A stretch of 64,000 nucleotides of DNA from Bacteroidia bacterium (lineage in GTDB: Bacteria; Bacteroidota; Bacteroidia; J057). Location of the stretch: positions 48,452 to 112,451 of the forward strand of contig JALEFZ010000040.1 of assembly GCA_022760475.1 (NCBI GenBank). The letters run 5' to 3'. Numbering within the stretch: the first letter of the stretch is position 1; each line of letters begins with the position of its first letter. The translations under genes and the position numbers were made by a program. Shown in pieces: positions 15,001-19,124 of this stretch. The notes beneath the pieces are model-generated. The model did not search any database. It had not been told where the DNA came from and was given only the letters and a program-made list of their open reading frames with translations.

Positions 15001-15551
15001 AACTCATCGGTAACTACTAGCGTAACCGAATAATCTCCAGTGGTTGCATAAATGTGAGTGGTATTCTGGCTCGTATCGACTGTACCATCTCCAAAATCCC
15101 AAGCCCAGGAAACTATGTTTCCAGTCCCTGCGGTCGACAAATCTGTAAAGTTGACTGCGAGTGGCGCACAACCGGATGTGGTATCCACTGAAAAATTGGC
15201 TGTGGGATCTGCATAGACAGTGATATATCCAACCTCAGTACGGGTATCGGTACTGCCCAGACTGGTATCTACTACCGTAAGACTTACGGTGTAGGTCCCC
15301 GGCACGTTATAGACCGCAATCACATCATCAAAAGTTGATGTATTCCCATTGCCAAAGTTCCACAAATACAGGTCAGGATCACCTGTAGAAAGGTCAGTAA
15401 AGCGAACTGTAAGAGGACTACAGCCTGAGGTTGTGCTTGCTGTAAAGTTCGCCGTAACCTGCCCATAAGTAGAGGCCAGAGCACCTATTCCCAAGGTGAT
15501 AAAGGTGATTAACTTGTAGATATTGCCCATAGAAGGTTTTATAAATCCCAT
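1..15551 (-). CDS. Giant PKD-repeat surface protein with T9SS type B sorting domain (3' end outside window)
   Basis: One minus-strand frame is open from position 15551 to the left edge, about 5183 codons, with no stop before the edge. Tryptophan codons of the PKD core sampled at 15101, 14846, 14348, 13847, 10076, 4988 and 2204 all lie in frame with the start. ATG at 15551 or 15530 leads into a signal peptide (MGNIYKLITFITLGIGALAS). Then come 56 PKD-like repeats (about aa 33-4720), most with the core WDFGDG or WNFGDG and a conserved Cys about 30 residues before it. A fibronectin III-like stretch follows (about aa 4725-5120). The C terminus (from position 179 down) reads FTPNGDGVNDVF, then NWKVFSRWGLLIYEG and WDGTYQGG, the CHU_C type B sorting signature, and is cut only a few residues before its expected end. 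By family this is a cell-surface or secreted adhesin exported by the T9SS. The ligand is unknown. Confidence 0.93.
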   Translation of the reverse strand, partial: MGFIKPSMGNIYKLITFITLGIGALASTYGQVTANFTASTTSGCSPLTVRFTDLSTGDPDLYLWNFGNGNTSTFDDVIAVYNVPGTYTVSLTVVDTSLGSTDTRTEVGYITVYADPTANFSVDTTSGCAPLAVNFTDLSTAGTGNIVSWAWDFGDGTVDTSQNTTHIYATTGDYSVTLVVTDEFGCRNALTRNDLISITEIATVDFSATPTSGCAAPLDVNFTASVAPAGAYTYLWNFGDGSTSTGENPSHTYLADGSYTVSLTVIDANGCQEFIEKDQFVVIDNPVAAFTALDTTVCAGQFVQFVNQSTGATNYTWSFGNGTSTTDVNPVISFAAPGTYSVTLNAINSAGCNDILAQNAYITVYPAPAPSFVAQPSNTSCDSPMFVSFVDNSIGNIIAWEWDFGNGHLSSSATPTTTYLNEGLYTVSLTVTTSDGCQATETIPNYIQLSKPQVNFAPSVTEGCAPLGVGFTNLSTSTTDPIATYLWNFGDGNTSNQANPFHTFVNSGSYDVSLTVVTQGGCTETMVYSQVTVGDTPVASFVANPLVACVGQDVAFSSNSVGNPLGYFWSFGDGGDAFTTNPVHTYQDTGTFSVLLLVNNLGCWDTLYRENYIRVVGAVAGFDPTPDNGCNPPTPVQFADNSINASTWYWDFGDGNIDSVPSPTHVYNSVGTFLVTQVVTDTVTGCTDQATFNIDITAPNAAFSYNLDYGCAPFDLTLTNTSTDANAYLWDFGDGATSTDENPTHTYITPGDYTLTLYASDGTCTDTLVLDSVITVAGPEANFNASDLTGCAPLSTTFSDLSVNNPGAPIVNWQWSFGDGNNGSGPNPGNTYTSAGNYDVRLIVLDADGCVDTVTKTSYIQPTFPTAAFTTTDSTSCPGALISFVNLSSGQGISYNWNFGDGTSSTAPNPFHLYPNNGDYTVTLAVTDANGCTDTEVKSNYVSISQPIANFAADTTSATCPPLTVSFTDLSNAVGGSIVSWLWDFGDGSTSTLPNPQKIFNTGGNYTVTLIVATSEGCRDTLTQADLIQINGPSGSFSMTPIEGCQPLDVNFSVNSPDTAWTYTWDFGDGTGGIGTNVTHTYQTDTTITPLMLVEDNLGCVVAVRSTTPVIIRPLPNVNFIVNQNEICLGESISLTNQTTSERPIVNYEWDFGDGNTSTLSNPSHVYTDTGTFYIRLRAYTLDGCTDTATVPQVIRVSSPPTAAFTPSPDAGCNPSTISFLEASSGYFPIADWAWNFGDGVGGNGQFVAPHTYTSSGVYTASLTVTDTRGCTGTTSETVTIYPLPQPDFSAFRYGCAPISVSFTDLTSGFATVTAWEWDFGDGLTSTDQNPTHIYANDGLYTVTLTVTDANGCQQSIVKNDYIRLSRPRAIFTSNAGVSCPPQAVQFTDLSISDTTISYSWNFGDGSPLSNQANPLHTYFGADTFDVRLIVTNLFGCSDTVTRPQHVITQDPPNSSFTVSDSAVCVPANIVFTSTSSGNDGASVVAFQWDFGTGSGANSASTSFAYTNPGTYTASLVAIDDNGCRDTSYKNITIFPNPNVDFIAGDTVGCSVTSIQFTDLTSGTFLPVSWNWDFGDGTNGTGQNPVHTYFTDGTYTVSLTATDVNGCSASEVKTNYIVLDHPNAAFSSSGLNGCPGTTFTFTDNSSSIQSIASWSWDFGDGSPLGTAQNPNHLYTSPGNYTVSLVITDILGCTDTISQTIPIEIYSPPAPNFTYTPNRGCEPLEVSFTNTTTAGSGTIVSMYWEFGDGNASGALNPTHTYTQAGNYTVNLIVLDDNGCQDTLSQDVEVLEIPDPGFLATPTEGCAPQVVRFIDTTSAAATLVGWEWDFGDGNTATGSQPLHTYTADGIYDVKLVVTDINGCRDSLTKSNYIRLAHPVADFSLDKAVVCPNEPIGVTFTDSTIHDKTIINWSWDFGDGNTASGQVVNHSYSNPGTYTITLTVTDVLGCSDVHTEVNVISVRNAPSVAFGISDSANCTPLTAQLTDLSTPGDGAIVGWNWDFGNGDGSLQQNPLYTWSQAGVYTVELQVTDVNGCINTGSRSVEAFAIPVSDFEASDTVGCGPATITFTNLSTTSYPVSLRKWYFGDGDSAINIINPTHTYQADGNYTVTLITVDLNGCVDTMVKSDYIRLTHPVAQFTFDQAQVCPNIPVGVNFTDQSIADHPLAAWNWDFGDGTTSSQQNPSHSYSSAGSYQVILEVTNVLGCSDSDTFPTSITVLNPPVAAFQSNDSADCTPFSTSLTDISVAGDAAINTWRWDFGDGNTSFLQNPSHTYVNHGVFTAELLITDANGCQDSVSLDLESYELPQPDFVANDSLGCSGLSFTFTDRTTSPYLLTNWLWDFGDGNTSTLRNPNHTYMAEGSYTVTLTVTDENGCSRSLIKNNYINLTRPQAEFTSDLTETCPGTDISFSDLSTPDHPLTNWEWNFGDGTTSTAQNPVHAYANPGIYAVSLVVTNIYGCTDTIVKNNYIRVLNGPTPQFTMSDSAGCSPLTVNFTSTSVGNGASIVALRWDFGNGDSAISSTPTGIFNASGIYTVNLTVTDANGCEATTSRNVEVFDNPTSAFFALNNSGCPPLAVSFSSTSSGPAALASFEWDFGDGNTSNLAAPSHVYNGVGLFDVSLIVTDVNGCRDTLTRDEYVRVRLPQAEFTVSSTDLCEGELATFTDASIPDTTLVSWTWDFGDGNTATGQGVQHLYATSGVYSVRLIVENVLGCTDTIIKNNVVQIADKPSASFTVSDTADCTPFAFTLTNTSVANTWPITGYEWIFGDGNTANTANASHTYQVSGTYELLLVATDQNGCTDTVRQSMLARALPVASFMTADSVGCSPRVVSFTNPSTGPAPLNGFIWDFGDGNTSTQQFPIHTYTSDGNYTISLEVEDIHGCRDTLVRNNYVRLSRPQADFTLSTAKACEGIQVDFNDASIADTSLTNWEWDFGDGNTATGPSVSHTYTASGTYTVSMILTNINGCSDTISKSSVIEVVERPQAAFAVSDTIGCNPFIATFTDQSLEGDTTLVAWSWDFGNGLTSTATTRTVIFSTPGDYQVSLIVADRLGCLDTTTRTVTSSAPPAADFDASTQVGCDENITFNDLSTSSRNIVSWKWYFGDGDSSDVQAPTHTYTLTGIYTVTLIVIDDLGCTDTIVKPDFINLIRPVAIFSQDRDEICPGGSITFFDFSVTGFPPVPNFPIVSRNWDFGDGNTGSGSVVNHTYTQPGTYTVTLTIVNTQGCTDTETRTVRVFEPPVAMVGASTLEGCVPHQINFSDLSTANGVAILTQDWDFGNGSRSTQANPSMTYTQAGDYTVSLSVVDGNGCTHDTSILVRIHENPSIDFEADRRFSCAPVNINFTSLAASGAGIVSWNWNFGDGNTSTLENPSHTYLNDGSYDVSLQVVDANGCTNSLVLNDLIQLTHPQADFSFNVNGACPEVLASFSDQSIGDTSIVSWTWDFGDGQSSNVQNPTHIYDIPGSYTVSLIIENVLGCTDTLVRNNIIQVNNGPQASFLPADTANCIPLALSFANSSTQGAVPIVSYDWDFGDGQSSTLVNPQITYSNAGVFNVRLIATDANGCTDTASSTVTARQLPQVSFTVSDSMGCAPKTINFFDQSLASAGIASWLWDFGDGSTSTNQFPGHTYAANGIYTVSLTITDFFGCSQTLVKPDFIQLGPPQVEFTLSPSEICPGTEVEFTDLSQTLANVVSWDWDLGDGTTSSLQNPRHTYHIPGMYTVSLTITDESGCVTTLSKVDTIEVFTPPVASFAPSDTASCPPLNTAFNNTSSNGASPILNWEWDLGNGGTSIFTNPVMNYPDPGVYDIELVVTDGNGCKDTSSRSVQVYQPPTAYFQASDSLGCSPTTINFQDQSNRGDGQLATWTWDFGDGQTGSGQFPSNSYANDGIYSVGLVIEDAFGCRDSIEKINHIRLSHPQAAFTLASNQVCPGTNISFIDNSIPDTTITDWFWDFGDGQSSTDQNPVHFYTAGGRYTVRLTVTNVLGCSNTITQNQLVEILDGPQAIFTPSALEGCAPLSINLIDNSIGASAPVVDWLWDLGNGDTSTAKNTATTFNTPGIYTISLTVTDNNGCQNTFTRDIQVFEGPQASFMSVDTLGCAPQASNFTDLSTGLRTINSWSWDFGDGNTSNQQFPVHTYNVQGDYDVQLIVVDIDGCRDTLIRPQYIRLTNPIANFSLDATEGCPGLEVNFNDLSSSDVSIVSWNWDFGDGGTSSVQNPSYIYQTPGTYSVRLTITNSKGCSETLLMANAVTVFSPPIADFNSSDSTGCVPFNLNFQDLSQGVSSPIDSWVWDFGTGDSAFVQEPAYVLTTPGLERIRLLVIDGNGCTDSISKLVRAIGSPIANFVSPDTFGCAPQDADFFDLSTDPLVNINSWSWDFGDGQTDNVQNPIHTYANDGVYTVTLEITNGIGCTDRISKTNYIRYDHPTADFEAAQAQACVGTAIQFNDLSIGDTTLVNWRWDFGDGSISVQQNPSHVYTAAGEYDVKLVITNVNGCQDSMVINDIVRIFPGPNADFLVSDTANCGPFTASFTDFSTSPVGLTSHQWFVNDTLRGQSQNFSYFMNMEGRIQVSLVVQDNNGCMDTMSQDLFVRPVPVAEFVISDTIGCAPTVISFTDETVDAIQTWNWDFGDGFSSNEQNPNHTYNQDGIYSVSLFVENFFGCSSSISKVNAINLDHPTADFIVEYEADCPPVIASFTAVSSSNWGIAKWDWNFGDGNTATTLDPVVDHPYGGAGLYDVSLTVTDSVGCSIQVQKPQFVEVYGDIIPQSVAIQKVNVIRGDQVEVSFSKHPFDEEFQGYTVYREIAGQGYVPVYNTQFINDTTFIDKGVDAEANSICYKVSVTNRCGNESLLAGTEAHCTVEAEALVLPNRIFLRWNPYRGWNEVTQYEIYRVEDYNPANVSFLGIVPGTQTEFEDDLDDCFNSVSYRVRAIGANPSQTSWSDTTMVLGEVTSQAEPTVMLRATVQDNRYAVLEWKEFEIPNVAIIYVEKSENGGTFTNYATLPSGKSKFEDLNTDVNESSYAYRVSAQDSCGSVTRLSNVGTTILLKAERVGGEVSLGWTAYESWRFGVDRYRIERFNEALNDWEVLDFVQGSQLGYLDQSGPLEQSKYCYRVVAIEQGGNEMLSYSNEVCLDYETAVYAASAFTPNGDGVNDVFKLEGFLVDNINWKVFSRWGLLIYEGNSLEDFWDGTYQGG
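1390..15470 (-). repeat. 56 tandem PKD-type repeats, about 252 bp each, with three-unit superperiod
   Basis: Reading the WDFGxG core on the minus strand gives 56 units between about 1450 and 15350, spaced 240-270 bp (mean about 252 bp, 84 aa). The DNA is diverged, so this is a protein-level repeat rather than a recent duplication. The linkers between units fall into three classes that recur in order. Class A resembles NYIRLxxPxAxF and is usually followed by a CPG or CEG cysteine motif. Class B resembles VxVxxPPxAxF. Class C resembles DVEVxxxPxxxF. Class A linkers occur near 1565, 2315, 3075, 3835, 4595, 5355, 6125, 6885, 7645, 8400, 9165, 9935, 10695 and 11455, a steady spacing near 760 bp. 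The order becomes irregular above about 12200, the N-terminal part. Confidence 0.9.
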
Positions 15552-16184
15552 ATCCCAAAGTCCGGTTAACAATTTCAAGAATTACAAAATCTGAAAATCG
15601 TACTATTGCACTTCATAAAAATACCAAAGACAGATACACCAATCCCGTGGGATGTAAGCAATGGGCGGGCATTGTTCATTCAAACAATATTATCACTGTA
15701 ATCATTTTCCAATGATTGTATAATTTTCATAAATTCAAGTATGCCTGATTTCAAATGCGCTCATTTTGAGCTTTTCAAACAGAAAAATTTACCATTAGGG
15801 CTTGAAAACTTGATTGTTAGAGAAGTGAACTTTTGAGGGTCTATACCGAAGACAGAAGAGATCAATTTGGTACTACTTTCAATATTTTACTTTTATTCGT
15901 AATAAATAGATGTAGCCATTCGTAGTTATTCTCATCCTTAAAGCTTAACATAATTTAATTTTCAAACCGTTTAGGTTGATTTTCAAGCCATTTGAGAAAG
16001 CTTTTACAGAAATGGAACTTCCTTTGTCTAATTTTATTTCGTAGAATTAGGCCAACATAATTTTTCGTATGCATGCCTTGGGCATGAGCCAAGCTCCTTT
16101 CACTTTTTAAAGACATATCCTTAAAAAGTTGGAGTTTTTTTATTTGGTAACATTTAACACTTTTTGAATAAGCAACTAAGTTCG
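15552..16184. other. Divergent intergenic region between the giant gene and manC
   Basis: About 630 bp of AT-rich sequence with no credible gene. It must hold the promoters of both the giant PKD gene (minus) and the guanylyltransferase (plus). I see a short inverted repeat CATGCC/GGCATG at about 16074-16088. An AT-only hairpin lies at 16102-16129, with arms resembling ACTTTTTAAAG and CTTAAAAAGT, followed by GGAG and seven T. Its position just upstream of manC fits a 5'-leader structure better than a terminator. No exact TTTG/TAnnTTTG promoter pair was found. Confidence 0.5.
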
Positions 16185-17270
16185 ATGCAAAATCCTAATC
16201 ATTACGTAATCATCATGGCTGGTGGCATTGGTAGTCGGTTCTGGCCGATGAGTCGTGCATCCTTCCCAAAACAATTTCACGATATCCTTGGGACAGGCCA
16301 TACCCTTATTCAGGAAACTTTCAATCGCTTTGCTTCTTTCATTCCAACTGAAAACATCTATGTAGTAACCAATGACCGTTACTATGACCTTGTCAAAGAG
16401 CAGCTTCCTGCATTGACAGATAATCAGATTTTGCTTGAACCGGTGGGAAGAAATACTGCACCCTGTGTAGCTTATGCTGCTTACAAAATCAACAAGATCA
16501 ATCCAAATGCAGTATTCGTTGTGGCACCTTCTGACCACCTTATCCTGCGTGAAGAAGTATTCAAGGAAAAAATTCTTCTGGGATTAAATGCTTGTGATTC
16601 TGATGATATCATCATGACATTGGGGATCAATCCTACCCGCCCTGATACCGGATATGGATATATCCAGTTTATTGAGGACGAAGAAAATAGAGGTTATTAT
16701 AAGGTTAAAACCTTCGCCGAGAAACCCAACCTAGAAGTCGCCAAGAGTTTCCTCCAAAGTGGAGATTATGTCTGGAATGCAGGAATCTTCCTCTTCTCTG
16801 CCAAAACGATATTGAAATCATTTGATGAGCACCTGCCAGAGGTTGCAGAGCAATTTGCAGTCATCAAGGATCACTACTATACCGAGGGAGAAAAGGATGC
16901 CATCTCCAATACTTATAGTTCATGTATGAGTATTTCCATGGACTATGGCATCATGGAAAAAGCTCAAAATGTACACGTCATCCCAGGAGAATTTGGCTGG
17001 AGTGACCTGGGTACCTGGGGATCTGTTCATAGCAATTCAGACAAAGACTTCCATCAGAATGCCGTCCAGGGTGAGATCATTGCATACGAATCATTTAACA
17101 ACATGATCAAAACTACAAGGGAGGATAAAATTGTGGTGATCAAAGGCCTCGAAGGGATGATCATTGTCGATACTGAAGACGCCTTGCTCGTATGTAAAAA
17201 AGAAGATGAGCAGTTCATCAAAACCATAGTTGGAGACTTAAAAAGCTCCAAAGGGGAGCCATACGTCTAA
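16185..17270 (+). CDS. manC: Mannose-1-phosphate guanylyltransferase (GDP-mannose pyrophosphorylase)
   Basis: This 361-aa protein makes GDP-mannose from mannose-1-phosphate and GTP in the cytoplasm, the precursor for fucose, rhamnose and mannose in surface glycans. The N terminus has the nucleotidyltransferase signature MAGGIGSRFWPMSR followed by SFPKQF. PVGRNTAPC and VAPSDHLI follow, then FAEKPN and the VWNAGIFLF segment, and GWSDLGTWGS near the C terminus. It is the short form without the C-terminal isomerase domain of fused enzymes. An in-frame TTG at 16164 would add seven residues; the ATG at 16185 sits at the normal distance from the Rossmann motif and is preferred. It is monocistronic, with an intrinsic terminator at 17322. 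Confidence 0.93.
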   Translation: MQNPNHYVIIMAGGIGSRFWPMSRASFPKQFHDILGTGHTLIQETFNRFASFIPTENIYVVTNDRYYDLVKEQLPALTDNQILLEPVGRNTAPCVAYAAYKINKINPNAVFVVAPSDHLILREEVFKEKILLGLNACDSDDIIMTLGINPTRPDTGYGYIQFIEDEENRGYYKVKTFAEKPNLEVAKSFLQSGDYVWNAGIFLFSAKTILKSFDEHLPEVAEQFAVIKDHYYTEGEKDAISNTYSSCMSISMDYGIMEKAQNVHVIPGEFGWSDLGTWGSVHSNSDKDFHQNAVQGEIIAYESFNNMIKTTREDKIVVIKGLEGMIIVDTEDALLVCKKEDEQFIKTIVGDLKSSKGEPYV

Positions 17271-17321
17271 ACCTGTTTGGCGTTTGATATCTGATTCACG
17301 ACAAAAAATCATAAAAAATGG

Positions 17322-17350
17322 CCTGTCAGTATATGACAGGTTATTTTTTT
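17322..17350 (+). terminator. Intrinsic terminator after manC
   Basis: A perfect 7-bp stem CCTGTCA/TGACAGG with a 5-nt loop is followed by TTATTTTTTT. It lies about 50 bp after the guanylyltransferase stop and just before the asd promoter candidate. Confidence 0.85.
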
Positions 17351-17381
17351 GCCAAAATTTTGTTCCTAGCTACTATCTTTA
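17348..17381 (+). promoter_or_regulatory. Candidate Bacteroidota-type promoter of asd
   Basis: TTTG at 17348-17351 and TATCTTTA at 17374-17381 (consensus TAnnTTTG, last base differing) are separated by 22 bp, 27 bp before the asd ATG. The -33 element overlaps the T-tract of the preceding terminator. This is a pattern match only. Confidence 0.4.
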
Positions 17382-17408
17382 CAAGCCAATATTAAAAATA
17401 CTAAAGCA

Positions 17409-18380
17409 ATGAAAGTAGCTGTGGTTGGTGCCACCGGACTGGTAGGTACAGAAATGCTTAAAGTCCTGGAAGAGAGAAACTTCCCGCTTGATGAACTTGT
17501 TCCCGTCGCTTCTGCCAGATCTGTTGGCAAGGAAGTGAGCTTCAAGGGAAAGAAATGGAAGGTTGTGGGCATGGAAGAAGGAATCGCAGCCAAGGCTGAC
17601 ATTGCACTTTTTTCTGCTGGTGGAAGTACCAGCAAGGAGTTTGCCCCCAAATATGTAGCAGTAGGCAGTACAGTCATCGACAATTCCTCTGCCTGGAGAA
17701 TGGAAAAAGACATTCCGCTAGTTGTCCCCGAGGTTAATCTTTCAGCCATCAATGGAGCGAAACTTATTGCAAATCCAAATTGCTCAACCATACAAATGGT
17801 GGTAGCATTGGCTCCCCTTCACAAAGAATTTGGAATCAAGCGCCTGGTCATCTCGACCTACCAATCTGTAACCGGAACGGGAAAAGATGCCTGGGATCAG
17901 TTGATGAAAGAGAGAAGCGGAGAAGCGTACAATCCCGTTTATCCACATCCCATTGACCTTAATTGTCTCCCCCACTGCGACATTTTCTTTGACAATGGAT
18001 ATACCAAGGAGGAATTGAAGTTGGTACACGAAACCCGTAAAATTCTGGGTGATGACAGCATTGCCATCACTGCCACAGCAGTACGTGTACCCGTCTATGG
18101 TGGGCATTCGGAGTCTGTGAATATCGAATTTGATAAGCCTTTTACAGTCGAAAAAGTTAGGGAAATCTTCGCCCAGACTGAAAACCTGATTGTAATGGAT
18201 GACCCCACAAACAATGTCTACCCCATGCCAAGAAATGTACATGGAAAGGATGAAACTTTCGTAGGCAGAATTAGAAGAGATCACTCCATCGAAAATGGAC
18301 TTAACCTTTGGGTGGTAGCTGATAACCTTAGAAAAGGAGCAGCAACTAATGCAGTCCAGATCGCAGAATCCATTCTATAA
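17409..18380 (+). CDS. asd: Aspartate-semialdehyde dehydrogenase
   Basis: The 323-aa enzyme reduces aspartyl-4-phosphate to aspartate semialdehyde with NADPH, the branch point to lysine/diaminopimelate, threonine and methionine. The N terminus has the dinucleotide-binding motif VGATGLVGTEML. The active-site Cys is C125 in ANPNCSTIQM. The catalytic His is H233 in VPVYGGHSESV. FSAGGSTSKEFAP and IDNSSAWRM are also typical. The length is normal for the family. It is monocistronic, with its own promoter candidate and a terminator straight after the stop. The upstream guanylyltransferase is separated by a terminator and need not be co-expressed. Confidence 0.96.
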   Translation: MKVAVVGATGLVGTEMLKVLEERNFPLDELVPVASARSVGKEVSFKGKKWKVVGMEEGIAAKADIALFSAGGSTSKEFAPKYVAVGSTVIDNSSAWRMEKDIPLVVPEVNLSAINGAKLIANPNCSTIQMVVALAPLHKEFGIKRLVISTYQSVTGTGKDAWDQLMKERSGEAYNPVYPHPIDLNCLPHCDIFFDNGYTKEELKLVHETRKILGDDSIAITATAVRVPVYGGHSESVNIEFDKPFTVEKVREIFAQTENLIVMDDPTNNVYPMPRNVHGKDETFVGRIRRDHSIENGLNLWVVADNLRKGAATNAVQIAESIL

Positions 18381-18385
18381 TTATT

Positions 18386-18434
18386 GATACCGGCAGATTA
18401 ACTTATCTGTCGGTATTCATTTCCTCTTTTTTTG
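18386..18434 (+). terminator. Intrinsic terminator after asd
   Basis: A stem of about 12 bp (GATACCGGCAGAT against ATCTGTCGGTATT, one G-U pair) is followed by CATTTCCTCTTTTTTT, starting six bases after the asd stop. Confidence 0.8.
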
Positions 18435-18673
18435 AGATTTCTGAGTTCCCATTCAGGAAATATTTCACTCTTCGCTTGATTTCTCCTTTACCCCCCAATT
18501 ATCCTAAACATATACAGGAAAATATTTATGTTTTTTGTTAATCGAAAAGGATTACGTAATCGATTTCGGTTTAAATAATTGCATTTTTATTCCCTGAAGT
18601 ATTGACAATAATTACAAAAAGGGGCAATTTAGAACTGTAGTTAGTATTTATTTAGCAATTTTTGAGGAAAGCA
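18435..18673 (+). ncRNA. Possible small RNA or leader transcript ending at an orphan terminator
   Basis: There is no plausible protein gene between the asd terminator and a second strong terminator at 18674, so a separate short transcript must read into the latter if it is functional. The segment is AT-rich and holds the perfect 12-bp palindrome GATTACGTAATC at 18550-18561. A transcript starting near or after that palindrome would be roughly 100-150 nt. No known RNA family was recognised and the 5' end is a guess. Confidence 0.3.
18550..18561. promoter_or_regulatory. 12-bp perfect palindrome, possible operator
   Basis: GATTACGTAATC is its own reverse complement and is flanked by roughly symmetric sequence (TTAATCGAAA on the left, TTTCGGTTTAA on the right). 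It fits a dimeric regulator site upstream of the orphan-terminator transcript. The binding protein is unknown. Confidence 0.35.
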
Positions 18674-18710
18674 GAGGTGCGGACTTTAGTCTGTACCTCA
18701 CTTTTTTTTA
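18674..18710 (+). terminator. Orphan strong intrinsic terminator
   Basis: An 11-bp stem GAGGTGCGGAC / GTCTGTACCTC (two G-U pairs) with a TTTA loop is followed by AC and eight T. It lies about 290 bp beyond the asd stop, after asd already has a terminator, and 415 bp before the glucosidase start. Confidence 0.8.
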
Positions 18711-19124
18711 CTCCCTGCTATATTTTGTTTAACAAGTTTAAGTTAATTCCTGGGAACCACAGGCTTTACAATTTCTTTACTTTACTCTTAGTTAGATTAC
18801 CTGTATCATGCAGAAAATATCGGGGCATATGACAAAGTATCTTTCAAAATTCCAACCACCTTCTGGCCTGATTCAATCAACCCTATTCCAGAAAAACAGT
18901 CATATTAATATGACCTGATTTTTTCCTCAAACGGGTCTCCCTGATTATCAAGTATTCACCTACACATTGAACTCGTAGCATTCACATCGGATTCAACAGA
19001 TCACGTCTAATTTATCCACAATGCTACACCAGTTAGAATTTGGAACGTTTTTTTCAATAGAATAATAATTGACGGGGTAATTTTATAGTTGCTCCTTCAA
19101 ATTACTTCGAAATCAATAACATCT
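18711..19124 (+). promoter_or_regulatory. Upstream region of the GH31 glucosidase with a 16-bp palindrome
   Basis: About 410 bp without a gene. At 18899-18914 is the perfect palindrome GTCATATTAATATGAC, followed by CTGATTTTTT. It could be an operator, or a weak AT-rich terminator or attenuator in the leader. Nothing else recognisable was seen. Confidence 0.4.

Noticed and set aside
1390..15470. Evenly spaced repeats that could suggest a CRISPR array or satellite DNA
   Set aside because: The period is about 252 bp, the copies are diverged at DNA level but conserved as protein, and there are no short identical repeats with unique spacers.
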